Of a stretch of DNA of 64,000 nucleotides, positions 33,538 to 45,347 are shown piece after piece. The notes under the pieces are model-generated. The model worked only from the letters and a program-made list of their open reading frames with translations. It searched no databases and was not told the DNA's origin. The translations under genes and the position numbers were made by a program. Source of the stretch: Macrophomina tecta. Lineage: Eukaryota; Ascomycota; Dothideomycetes; Botryosphaeriales; Botryosphaeriaceae. The stretch is taken from NCBI GenBank assembly GCA_024180945.1, contig JAKSGN010000002.1:372001-436000 (forward strand), written 5' to 3'. Each line of letters opens with the position of its first letter. Position 1 is the stretch's first letter.

Positions 33538-36500
33538 GTTGGCGACGAGCCGAGCGCGCCAACCCACGGCAGAAGCAGAGGGGTGTGGAGCGGTCGGCAG
33601 CGCGTCTCAGCCCTACGAGTCGCCGCAGAGCGGACTTAAGCTCGGCGGCTCCAGATTGATTGAAGTGCGGGCAGGGCCAATGTGGGATGATGCTGCGACT
33701 GCGGCGACGACAAAGACGGACGGCAGCAGGCGGAGCGACGGTGGGGCGGTGGTGTATCGCGGCGGCGTCGGCGAAGTCGATAATCGACGTTTTGGGAACG
33801 CGTAGTAGAGCACGAGACGCGTGCAAGCGTGCAGCAGCCCGGTGCTGGGGGAAAGGCGCGGTGTTGTGGTGGCGTGGTTGGCAGCACGGGTGAGGGGGAG
33901 GGTGGGGAGGAGAGGAAAAGGTTTGGATTTGCGCTGGGCGGCCTGGGTGAGAAGAAGGTAGCTCGCGCTGCGGGTTGCAGAGGTAAAGTCAGGCTTGGCG
34001 TACGCTGCCGCGGCGGTAGCCTCGCCGAATGGGCAGCAGGGGCGCGCTAGAGCTGCCAGATATGCGAGACCACAACCTCCAGCTCCCGCCCTTCCATTGC
34101 CCTCGGCCCAACGCCCACCCACGCCCGCTGCACCCCCCGTGTTTGGGCTCGTTCGAATCGCCACCATCTGCGGAGTGCGTTGGCCTTGCTCCGCGGCGCT
34201 CGGAGCTCGCGAGCCAGCGGGAGCGGCCCAGCAGAGGATCTGCTCCCCTTCCTCGATTTTCCCCGAAAGGAACCGAGTGCGTGCTCCGCTACCAAGCCCC
34301 GGCTGCGTATGCTGGCCTGTCTGCTAGATGCTGCTGCCGCGCCTCACTGGCCACGAAAGCACCAGGGCAATTGGTCTGGCCTTGGTATTGCAGGCTGGAC
34401 AGGTTTGCAGCCCGATGGCTGTGCATGCCATCCTTCCCAAGTGCTCTGATATTCTCTCAGCACTCGAGCGTCCCACCAAGCACCACTCAAAGTGCAGGTC
34501 AACACTGCTTATTTCCCCGATGCCACTGTGGAGCATGATTACAACCATGGTGCCTGTTGCCAATGCTGACATAGATTTTTGGCTGATCGTGGGATGAAGC
34601 CCCTTCCGTTCGATCAGCCCCCCGGCCAGGCGATCGTCCACTTACGATGACAGGCGGTGGGCACGGAGCCACCGCCGTACAACCGACTATGCCAACACCT
34701 CCAACTAGATCAACGGGCACTATCCACCGTGATATTTCCGGCATTTGCCACGTGAGAAGCCTCTGTTTCTAAAGCGTTGTGACATCACTGCTATCACTAA
34801 TCATGCACACAGCGCGAAGTAGTCTCCTGCTTATGCATTTCGATGGACGCTGTCTGTATTTCTGTTCAGGAAACCCCCCACTCCATTGACGCAAACCCGT
34901 GCTTTATGTTGCAACATTTTCTAGACGGGCATCGGACCCTCTGCAAAGCACCGTCACTTGAGAAAGTACTATTCTGCTTTCCTTTTTCCCGTCAGCAGGG
35001 TGCATCACCATGCCGGGGACTTCAATATATTGCAAAGCTCTGCTCCTCTCTCAATCATAATGACCTGGTTAGTCTCTATTCCAAATTTGTCTCAATCCGC
35101 CATCTCTCCCGTCTTGTCTCTTTCCTCAATATGTGCATATCAGCTCAGATACTGTCTTTCTGCTTCACGGCCAGCCCACAGTCATACAACGGATCTTAGA
35201 ACTCGCTCAAGTGTTTGGCAATCTTCTAATTTTCACTTGTTGCAATATCAAGTACGCTTCCACCTGTGTTGAGTGGATACCCTCTTGAATATGCGACTGT
35301 CCGCTCGACTTCCTCAGGGCGTTTTATTTTTCATGTGCATCTGCAAAAATATGCCGCACCACGTACAAACTTCATTCCCATCCAAGGTGTGTCTCGGCTG
35401 AGGGTTATCCTATTCTGGTGTAATGGCGAGCCTGTTCAAACTTTAAATGACCTTTACCATTCGCGTCCGTATATATATCACTCTTAACTGACCAGTGCAT
35501 CAGCCCCGACTCCTATTGCGACCTGGGCATATTTGGGCGATCTAACGTAGATGCTTACCACGTTCAAGTTACAAGAGCTCATACAGGACATGATGCAAGG
35601 ATTCTAAATGTAACATATAGTATCCTCCGCACTCCAGACTTTCTTCATAGTGCCTTTTCAACGCGAATAGGTGACTCAAAGTCTCTTATATGCAGCCAAA
35701 GCATCTCGAAACTCGCCCATTTATGTGAGAGGTAGCGTCGAACCAGGGGTTGAAATACTTATATGGGGGCAACTTGGATCAAGCATGTGGAACGTCTGCA
35801 TTCGTATATACAAGGACTAAATACTCTACTGATACCCGCCAGAGATGCTAGCGCTCATAAGTTAGCGCAAGCCCTAGGCTTTAATTGCCAAGTCGAGAGA
35901 TTAGGGCCTGCAGTATTGGGGGGGTTTTCAAGCTGTGGTAGCTGCTCTCTCGACCTTCTAGCCGTCCAGCCCAGGCTACGATATTTCGGCATCTGGCCCA
36001 ACGAGGACGTCCTCATTAGGCTCAGAGGATGATAGTAACCGTAAAAAATTCCACGCAGGTAGGCATGCAATCAGGGTGCCAGTTATGCCTACGAGGACCG
36101 AGTGCGAAGAAATAATTGGACGTTCCCTGCAAGTAGCCCAACGTGCAGTCGCCCGCATATAAGTAATGACCGAAAAGCAAAGACCCCGCGTACCTCGCGA
36201 AGAAGGGAAAAATAAAGAATGACATACAAACAAATTCCCGCAGCACACGCCATGCGATTGCAAAAGAGCATTCTCTCGCGAGCCGCGGTCCCACTGTGTG
36301 AAAGGAGTTCCCGAGGAGCGGAGCACAACCCCTGCCACAACCCCTTCCCCAGCCACCAACAGAAACCAGAGTATCCGTAACCGCAAGCTCCCACCCGCCC
36401 GTCACGCAAAGAAAGACGGCCCGCAATCGCAATCGATCGGGGAGCGGGTAAAACAGGGCAGACAAGCAGCCCAGGCGGGCTCCAATCGGGTAAAGGAACC

Positions 36501-37213
36501 GACCCAGCAGTATGATTCAATTACCCAAAATAAAACGAGTCTGATATCGGCGCATTCATCATGCCCTAGACGGTCATGATGCCATGCTCGGCCGCTCAAA
36601 GGAGCGCCCTCTCTTTGTGACTGCCCTCAGGAAGCGATGTAGGAACATGCATCTGGACGGGTCTTGATTCGGCTCTCCACTCTCGTATCCCGAGTGAACG
36701 GACGTTGTGGCTCGTGCCGAAAATCCCCGACTTGCATGCTGCATCTTGCAGCGGGAAGGAAGCAGCAGCAGCAGTCGTAGTGCAGCTGTTGGCGTCGGCT
36801 AGCCTTTTGGCCTGCTGCCTGGCGTGCGTTGTGGCGCTTAAGCTTAACAGCCTTACTGCCTCTAGCATATAAAGTGGAGCGAAGCACCTTTGTCCTACAG
36901 AAATTGTTTTTTCGACCGTTGTTGCATCCGCGGTAAAGAGCCGAGATCCCTGAGATTTGCTGGACCTTGCCCTCACTCTAGCTAAACTTCGACAAACGAT
37001 CATACTATTGACCAGCAAGCAGTCTTACAGAAGAATCAATGGCAGGTCCGCATTATATCTGTCGATTCGAGCAGTGGCGCTCCTAGATGCCACCACACGC
37101 CCAGTACACGCGGATGGAGAAAGAGACGATAGTACTGTTGGACGATCGTGGGAGGACCGCTACAGTCTATAATTATCTATCAAGTGAAGTAGAGCGAGAT
37201 TTCCCCTCATAAC
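33538..37213. other. Large 3.7-kb gap between ITC1 and ALG8
   Basis: Nothing recognisable. The first 600 bp are GC-rich, purine-rich on the plus strand, and fit the ITC1 promoter and leader. From about 34,800 the sequence is visibly more A/T-rich with no long coding frame on either strand. A TATAAA-like element (CATATAAAG, 36867-36875) lies near the right end without a recognised product. I see no tRNA or snRNA signature. It could hold a long non-coding RNA or decayed sequence. Confidence 0.4.
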
Positions 37214-39108
37214 TTACGACTTCAAGTAAACATTTAGGAACCCCACCCAGCTGCCGAACACGCCAACTGCAGAATACGAGCTTGTAAACATCAACGGGAG
37301 GAACTCGAGACGCGAGCCGAATATGAGCTGATGGATGAGCGATGTATACGCGAGGAGTGGGATGGCTACCGTGATGTACAGCAGCGCGAAGCGGTCCAGG
37401 AGGAAGAAGCGTGGCTGCGGAGAACTGTACGAAATCAGGCCATTGTCAGTGGACGAGTCATGAGCCGCGGCAATAATGAGCGTATTAAGGGAAATAAAAG
37501 ACAAGCCTAAATTATCCACGAAAGTGGAAATTTAGGTAACAGGGGAAACACGATGAGGCCGCCAAGGAAGATTGGAAGAAAAGCAACGCGAGCTGAAGTA
37601 TACGTACGCGGGTGCCAAACGGTCGAAAGCCAGCAACAATGCTACCAGCCAGAATATGGTGTAGAGGATTTTGACGGGGAATTCCATGGCGGTAAAGAGC
37701 AAAGGGAACAGGCTCACGTGCCCGGCAACAGCAAGAGGCCGGAACGCGCCGAGATACCTGCGGTCCTTGAGCGCGATAAGGCTGAAGGGGATGATGACCG
37801 TGAGGATGGCCTTCTCGTGCACGTGCCATCCGAACAGAAACGAGGCGTATCCACAGAGAGTGACGGCGCCGATGAAGATCTCCCACGTCGGCTTCAGGAA
37901 TAGCTTGATGAGCGGAATGATCTGGAAGACCAGGGCCAGGGCGAAGGTCGCCTGCTTCGGCACATCCGGCAAAACTGCAAACTGCGAGTCGCCAACAAAG
38001 CCTCTGGTAAGGCTTGTTGCAGCAGACCGGTCAACGGACAAGTTCAGATACGGAGCCACATACAACAAGACCCGGTCAGTAAAGGAATACATGGCCCAAA
38101 CGTTCGGAGCCCAGTAGGCATGAGTCAACCCGCGATCGAAGGGGAAAAGCCGGGTCAGCAGCTGCGGAATCTGGTTCCAGTACACGAACGGGCCAAATGC
38201 AGCGGCAAAGATGGCGATAATGCCAACGCCCAGCTTCACGCAATGGAAGAACTGGATGCGTAAAATGGACTGCGGGCTCAGGCAGTAGACGCGGAGCAGG
38301 TACACGAAATACGCCGGAGCGACGTACAGATACAGATGCTTGAAGCACAGCAAGGCCGCGAAGAGGTAGCCGCTGTACAGCAAGGTCGACTGCCGGCGGG
38401 CCAGGACCAGGGACAGGACCAAGATGCCGAAGAGGAAGCCATTGTACTGGAAATGAATGTGGTCGATGATCAGCAGGCCAGGTGACAGCAGGACCGAAAG
38501 AGCAGCGGCATGGGCAAGCTTCGTCGAGCTGGCCGTCTTGACGTATCTGTCATGCGTCAGGCAACAGGAATCCGGATGGGATTGCAGGAGTTGGCGTACA
38601 GATGAAGAGCATAGACCAGGACCAGTTCGGTGACGATCACGGTGGCGCGCTGGAAGTAGACGGTCTGCCAGGTGTCGTAGCCAAGCGCCTTGACATTGAG
38701 CAGGCCGGGCTCGACGAATTGGGCGGCCTGAGACAGGGCCCATTCAAAGTAGGCAAAAAAAGGCGGGTAGTCGAGGGTCCATTCCGAGGTGTTCTCCATT
38801 CCATTAGCAGGCGCAGGTGACTCAGGCCGGCAGTCTCACCTCGTAGTACCACTCTTTGACGGGCAGCGAGTGGGTGAGGGCAAGCCAGTTGCGGTGGACC
38901 TCGAAGTCGGTGGACTTGCTACGCATGCGGGTCAGCTGGCGTTGCCCGGCGGCGCGGCTCGAGCACTTGCATAATGAGATTGGAGTCTCAGACGGCAAGA
39001 ATGGCGCATGACGGCAGCGGGCACTCACTAGGCAGGGAGCAGCAGCAGCTTGAGGGCCGTGGCGACGAGGGCGCACTGGGCCAGCGACGGGTGCAGGTCG
39101 TCAGCCAT
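37214..39108 (-). CDS. ALG8, ER dolichyl-P-glucose alpha-1,3-glucosyltransferase
   Basis: ALG8 adds the second glucose to the lipid-linked oligosaccharide in the ER lumen, for N-glycosylation. Five exons on the minus strand: 39029-39108, 38840-38918, 38600-38793, 37608-38546, 37214-37424, giving 500 aa, normal for the family. It is a multi-pass membrane protein. Conserved stretches are [57 protein letters not shown] and [13 protein letters not shown]. The WQTVYFQR sequence separates it from ALG6. The second intron is only 46 nt, with its branch-like CTAAT very close to the acceptor. Intron 4 (183 nt) uses GTACGT...ACAG. The last exon starts at [12 protein letters not shown]. Confidence 0.92.
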
Positions 39109-40397
39109 GCGGGCGGGCGGGCGGGGGAGCGAGCGCGCGTGTGGTGACGGGGCGGGAGATGCCAAGGGACACGTGAGGGAGCGGTGCTGGAGCTGGTGGA
39201 CGACGGATCTGAGCCCGCGACGGCGGCGGCAGCAACGGCTGGGGTGTCGTCGCGCGCGGATAGGGGCCGCTATTTGCCCTTGAACGTCAGTGATGAGGAT
39301 GCGCAGAGGGACCCTGGCCGCGGCCGCGTTGGGACTAGCGCCAGGCACAGCGCGGGCGTGCGTGCGGCGTGTGGCCGTGACGGGCGCGCAGCAGGGCAGC
39401 AGGGCAGCAGGGCAGCGGCAGCAGCAGCACCAGCAGCAACAGCAACAGCAGCACACCTCTCGCCGCCGGGGAGGCAGCCGTGCAGGCAGCCCGCGGCCAG
39501 CAGCACCAGCAGCGCAATCTCTCGCAGCCACCGTCTGTGCGCCCGCGCTGTCTCGTGCGCCCGCTGCGCTCGCTAAGAATGTTTAGGTAGGGCGGCGCGG
39601 CGGCGCTCATTTCGTTGCTGGCCTGGTCCAAGTCACTGCTCCCCTGGCAGCCCCAGCCCTGCGCGCCGCCAGTCCTGCAGCCGGCAGAGCCCTGGCCGCT
39701 GCCTCTGCCCACTGCCAGCCGTCGCCGTCGCCGTCGTACAGCTAACCTTCACCTCCTCGTCACCGCGGCCCTCGTCTCTGCCTCACGACGCTCCTTGCTC
39801 GAACCTCTCTTTTCCCTTCCATCGCTGCCTGCGCCGTGCCACCGCCGTCCGTCTGCCCGTCCGGCCACATTCCTTCCGCCGAACGAACGCACACCCTGCG
39901 CCGGCGCCGACGACAAAACCCCCAGGACGGCGCGTGCACACCCTTCCTGAACCACGCCTCCAGCGCTGCCTTTGTCTCCGCAAAAGGGGCTCCGCGGGAC
40001 CACACCGCTGACTCGCCAAGGCTACCATTCATTCCTTGCCCACGCCTGCTTGCTTTCAACTCTCCTCTCCCAGCGCTCTGGTTTGCCCGTGGCATTGCTT
40101 TTACCATCCCTCTCGCCCTCCCACGCGTACGTCGGCTCCTGCGCGCAGATCCAATATCCGCTGCCTGTCTGCTCCTGCTCACCACCTGCTCTCCAGGGCC
40201 AGGCCCAGCCTGCGTAATTCGCCTCGACCCAAGCATCGACCAGCGTGCTGTCCCGTCGCCGCCTTTTCTCCAATTCTTCGTACCCTAATAATTCCCTAGT
40301 CCGGTACGCAACGCACCGGACGCTCTAATACAACACGACGGCTGTCCTCTCTACCAGTGCGCGGGACGCTTTTGTCCTGCCACCGCACCTGCTCGCC
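39109..40397. promoter_or_regulatory. Divergent ALG8/MRN1 promoter and long MRN1 leader
   Basis: A 1.3-kb region between outward-facing start codons. The MRN1 side is C/T-rich over about 39,720-40,290, typical of a long fungal 5' leader, and holds one ACGCGT (40123-40128). A CAG-rich tract lies in the middle (reported separately). Confidence 0.45.
39389..39453 (+). repeat. CAG-rich tract upstream of ALG8
   Basis: Interrupted CAG/CAGGG and CAGCAA repeats (39389-39453). It lies about 280 bp before the ALG8 start (as CTG on that strand) and about 950 bp before MRN1. Overlapping open frames through it are poly-Gln, Ala or Ser shadows. Confidence 0.75.
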
Positions 40398-42406
40398 ATG
40401 CAACCTGCAGACTCCACCCCCGCGGGCCCCGGCGCTGCCCGAATGAGCTCCTTCTCAAAAACCTCGATGAACGGCGACTCGACTGGCTTCTCGCACGGAG
40501 CGTTCCACTCGAATCAGCCCTCCATCACCGGCTACGGCGATCGACACCCTCAGAGGAACCTGCCCAGCATCTCCACCGGCAGACTAGGCGGCCTCAACCA
40601 AACCGGCGCAGACATGCAGACTCCTGGCACCGCCTTCGACATGAACTTCACCCCGCTGCTGCCCTCGCAGCTGCTGCTGGGCTCGCCCTTCCAGCCCGGC
40701 TCGCCCAACGCCTTCGGCTCGCCCCAGTTCCAGAACTTCTCCAGCTTCCAGAACGGCGCTGCCCAGCAGCAGCCCCAGCAGCCCCAGATGGGCAGCCCCA
40801 TCCAGCAGCCCATGTCGCCCCAGCTCTACCAGAGCATGATGTCGCCCACCGGCATCAACCCGCCCTCCTTTTTCGCCGGCCCCCAGTCGCCCACCGGCGG
40901 CTTCCCCAGCCTCGCCAACCAGGCTCTGGGCGGCCTGGGTTCGCAGATGCACATGGCTCCCGGTCTGGTGTCGGGCACGAGCAGGACCGTGTACCTGGGC
41001 AACATCCCGCCGGAGACGACGGCCGAAGAGATTCTGGGACACGTGCGGAGCGGTCAGATTGAGTCGGTCAGGCTGCTGCCCGACAAGAACTGCGCTTTCA
41101 TCTCCTTCCTCGACAGCAGCTCCGCCACTCACTTCCACTCCGATGCAATCTTGAAAAAGTTGTCCATCAGGGGTCAGGACATCAAGATTGGCTGGGGCAA
41201 GCCTTCGCAGGTCCCTACCTCCGTTGCCCTTGCCGTCCAACAGTCTGGTGCATCCAGGAACGTCTACCTGGGAAACCTGCCTGAGGATGTCACCGAGGAG
41301 GAGCTTCGCGAGGATCTGGGCAAGTTCGGCCCTATTGACACCGTCAAGATTGTCAGGGAGAAGGCGATTGGTTTCGTCCACTTCCTGTCGATCGGAAACG
41401 CCATCAAGGCCGTTGCTCAGCTGCCGCAGGAACCCAAGTGGCAACCGCCGCGTCGCGTTTACTACGGCAAGGACCGTTGCGCCTACGTCTCGAAGACGCA
41501 GCAGCAGAACGCGGCGCAGTACCTTGGCATTGCCCCCGGCTATGCCCACGTCCTCAACGGCGCTGATCGAGACCTGATTTCGAACGCTCTAGCTCAGCAG
41601 TCTGTTGCTGCAGCCGCTGTTGCGACATCCGCTGGCGGTGCCAACAACCTGGGGAACCGGACCGTCTACCTCGGCAATATTCATCCTGAGACGACCATCG
41701 AGGAAATCTGCAACGTTGTCAGGGGCGGTCTTCTCCACCATATCCGTTACATTCCCGACAAGCACATCTGCTTCGTTACATTCATCGACCCCACTTCGGC
41801 CGCTTCTTTCTATGCTCTCAGCCAGCTCCAGGGTCTGATGATCCACAACCGCCGCCTGAAGATTGGCTGGGGCAAGCATTCTGGAGCCCTTCCCCCTGCC
41901 ATTGCGCTCGCCGTGAGCGGCGGCGCTTCTCGGAACGTCTACATCGGCAACCTGGATGAATCCTGGACCGAGGACCGCCTTCGCCAAGACTTCTCCGAGT
42001 ACGGTGAGATTGAATTGGTCAACATCCTGCGCGAGAAGAGCTGCGCATTTGTGAACTTCACAAACATTGCCAATGCCATCAAGGCCATTGAGGCTGTTCG
42101 CCAAAAGGAGGAGTACAAGCGTTTCAAGGTCAATTTCGGAAAAGACCGCTGCGGCAATCCGCCGCGTCAGTTGCAAAACATGCAGAACCAGCAGAACCAA
42201 CAGAATGGCGAGCTTCAGTCTCCTTCGCCGCTCAATGGCATGTCGCAGCCGAACAGGGGCCAGAATTCGATTTCGCCAACCGGTTCCGGCAACTCGAACG
42301 GCGTCCAGGCTCCCACGCCTGCCAACATCCTCTACCAGAGCCAGAACAACCCGCTTATCATGTACCTCCAAGCTCAGCAATCATCGCAGCAGCAGCCTCA
42401 GCAGCC

Positions 42407-42446
<40 letters not shown>

Positions 42447-42929
42447 TACCAGCAGCAGTCGACTTTGGACCCCTTCCCCAGTGCCCAACAGCAACAGCAG
42501 CCGCAGTCGCAGCAGAGCTCGCAGCAAAGCCAATTCCCCAGCCCGCAAGCTGCATTTTATGCCGCTGACAATGCGAACACCAACCCGACGCACACGTCCC
42601 ACCACGGCCCAAGCAGCTCGTTCAGCTTGACCAACGGCTCTGGACCTGCCTCAAATTCTACCGGCTCCACCACCATCGGTGGCCTGCTCGCTCCTTCCAA
42701 CATTGGCAGGAGTGCGCAGCATGCCCGGGCTGTCTCTCTGCCCGTGTTCTCACAAGGGCCCTTTGGTCAGCCGTCCAGCGCTACCAGCCAGGGACAGAGC
42801 CAGAACTTTGGCAGCTTGGCTAGCGGTCTGGGTGGCTTTGGTGCCGGTAATGGCTTCGGTCTTGCAATTCAAGGCGAGGGCCATGGCGGTCTGCCCGGCT
42901 GGGCTGAGGAAGAAGCTGGTGCGAACTAA
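40398..42929 (+). CDS. MRN1/NRD1-type four-RRM RNA-binding protein
   Basis: A single-exon gene of 843 aa. This family (S. pombe Nrd1, S. cerevisiae Mrn1) binds mRNAs to control differentiation and stress responses. Four RRM domains start near residues 196 (RTVYLGNIPPETT), 287 (RNVYLGNLPEDVTEEELRE), 421 (RTVYLGNIHPETTIEEI) and 512 (RNVYIGNLDESWTEDRL), each with a recognisable RNP1, for example NCAFISFLD and KAIGFVHF. RRM1 and RRM3 end in the shared signature LKIGWGK/IKIGWGK. The first 195 residues are Ser/Pro/Gln-rich. After RRM4 comes a Gln-rich tail with a long glutamine run, suggesting condensate formation. Start: the ATG at 40398 is preceded by a long pyrimidine-rich leader. Confidence 0.93.
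42387..42446 (+). repeat. CAG/CAA repeat coding polyglutamine in MRN1
   Basis: Mostly CAG codons, with CAA and CCT interruptions, encode a glutamine-rich run at about residues 664-683 of the MRN1-like protein. In-frame trinucleotide repeats of this kind vary in length between strains. Confidence 0.9.
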
Positions 42930-45347
42930 GTGCTCTACACCGACAGATGTATGGATCGGAACGTTGGTCGCTTGACCGTCTTCGGGATCTTTTTCACTTT
43001 GTTTTATTTCTTTTTGTTTGTTGCGATTTGGTCACATTTGCATGCCATTTTGCGCTTCTTATGTTGATACTTTTTTGTCATTTGACTATTCTTTTCCTTC
43101 AAACTTTTGATCCGACGCACGCACTGTACTCCATTGTATTACTGAATTTTTATAGGTGGATGCGGGTTATTTGCGTGTCATGACGTTCGCTATCGCTATT
43201 CTTCTGATTGATTTACGTAGTTTACTTCACTCGCATACCCCTCATACCCTTAATACTACCCTTCAACCGATCGCGAGCACTTCATTCGCTTCATATCTAC
43301 CTTTGTTCTTCTCTTATCTCTTCTTTTTGAATAGGGTGCGGAGGCGAAGTGTGTGTTAAGATTGAGATATCATTCTGCGGCGGACAAAAAAAGATTGAGA
43401 GTGATTCCCCCTTTTTTTGCGATTCCTTCAGGCAAAGATTCCCCCGGTTGGGCTTTGATACCATGGCTTCAATTCGCTACACCTTGACAATTCTTCTTGG
43501 ACTCTTTTAGCAACGAATTCGAAACAGCAACAAACGCCACCTAGCTGGCGAGGGAGGAGCAATGGAGCGAGGAGCAAAAGAAGAAGGGCGGAGTCTCCCG
43601 ACCGCATTGATGAGGAGAAAGAGCACTTGGATAACGGAGCGAGATGACAACTAACGGAAAAAAGCACGATGGTGGAAAGAGGAGATGCCATGGGCGCGAG
43701 TCATCCGGTCTGGTCAGCAAATGAAGAGCACAGCCCTGAAACAGTGGTGTGTTCCTGGCTTCGCAAGTGGAGGGCGTGTTACGTGTCACTTCTCTTTTCT
43801 CCTCGCGTCTCACAGAGGAGTTGAAGACCAGGCAGAGGAAGAAGCAACTACATCAAAGAAAAGAAAATATAAAAAGAAGATTGTAATGTTGGATATGCTC
43901 GGGCTGTTCCTCATTCCTTGTGTCTCGGCGAGAACGACTGTAATGTGTGTATTGTATGAGCTGCGGAGACGAATTAGATGACCGAGGTCGGACGACGATC
44001 ATGTAGAACAGCGTGCGAAGCACGCTTGTAATACTACTGTTGCTCCATGATCCATGGCCGATTGTGCGTTCTATATAGGCGGCTGCTTGCTCCTGCCGCG
44101 CGAAATGATTGGCATTCTCCATTACTCTTGAGGAGCTGAAGGAAGTACTCGGGCTTCATTTGTCAAACGGAGTCCGAAAACCGGGTATCTCGACGCGTGA
44201 ATGTATTACTTCAACTACCTATTCGCGGTTGTGCGCCCTGTTCTATGGCATGGCAAGCCGATCATTGTGCGGCCGAAGTGATAACCATGCCCCTATGGCT
44301 GTTTCAACTCTTTTGGAGTCGTGGGTTCATTGTCTTATGTCTCTGTGCACATGTTGAAGCATGTTTCTTATTTGCTCTAGATGGCTTGTTCAAGGCTTGA
44401 TAAGGTGGCGCCGGCGCACTTGTTCCATAGACCTCTCTTTGCAATCTTTGGATTCACGACGACGTAACGGGGCCTTGGATACCATGGTAGCCATTTTGAT
44501 GAGCTTCCTACGGCAATGAGTGTAATCATATGGCGGAAAGGCTGCAAGTGGATGGCGGGGCGCTGTGATTAAGAAGTGACGGCCAGTGGCGCTGTCTGCG
44601 GAAGAACCCAACAGTGAGCAAGAAGACCCTGCCGAAAATACTGCCAACGCTGACCCGCTGTACTCCAGCACTAGGTTGTGCTAGCCGGATACACGCTGGA
44701 GCGGCCGGCGCGTTTGTGAGAACAAAATTCTGGCGTTTCTGATTTCCTCGTTGGGATGTACGACGCGTCCTTCTATCCCATGTGACAGCCCTCAGCAGTC
44801 GTACCTTCCTCTTGAAAGCTTTCCTGACTCGTTACTTCCTCAAAACGCTGCGATTTGTGGGGGGGTTCTAGCAGAAATGGCATAATGAGCCGTACAGTCA
44901 CAGAGTAAGGCCAGCTGCCGGCGTTCGTTTACTGCCCCAGCGGTGACTACATAAGTCCACTCACCCCCCGTCTCGAACATTTTCTTATTTCCCCTCCTTC
45001 CCCTCCTTCTTCTTCCTCCACAGCCCTCTTTACGACTACCTGGTTTTGGTCAAGTAGCTCTTTGGGCATACGCTCTTTGCTCCTCCTCTCTTTAACCCTC
45101 GTCCGTCACGATATCATTGCATTCCCCTTCGCTAAGGCCTTCTGCCTCACGATCGACGCGCAGAACGGCACTCGCTCAAGCTCTTCAGCTATCCGCGCTC
45201 ACAGTCCCAATTCCATAGCCCGGTATGAAAGCACCCTGGACCCGCTTTAGGAGGAACAGTGGTCTTGCCACTACACTCACATTTCTCGCAGTACTACATC
45301 CCGCCGACTTAATCACTTCTACTTTCTTCTCTGCCTTAATTAATACT
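42930..45347. other. Gap between MRN1 and the F-box gene
   Basis: 2.4 kb with no supported gene. The left part is a T-rich 3' flank of MRN1. A possible promoter TATA-like sequence (CTATATAGG, about 44072) lies mid-gap without a recognised product. The last 350 bp are pyrimidine-rich and lead into the F-box start. An in-frame upstream ATG at 45225 would add 41 residues that look like translated leader. Confidence 0.4.

Noticed and set aside
33613..34167. 184-codon minus-strand open frame upstream of ITC1
   Set aside because: GC-rich promoter/leader region, no domain.
40584..41549. 321-codon minus-strand open frame
   Set aside because: Antisense shadow of the MRN1 RRM region. No domains.
45225..45347. 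Upstream in-frame start for the F-box gene
   Set aside because: The extra 41 residues come from pyrimidine-rich leader and look unlike F-box protein, so the ATG at 45348 is preferred.
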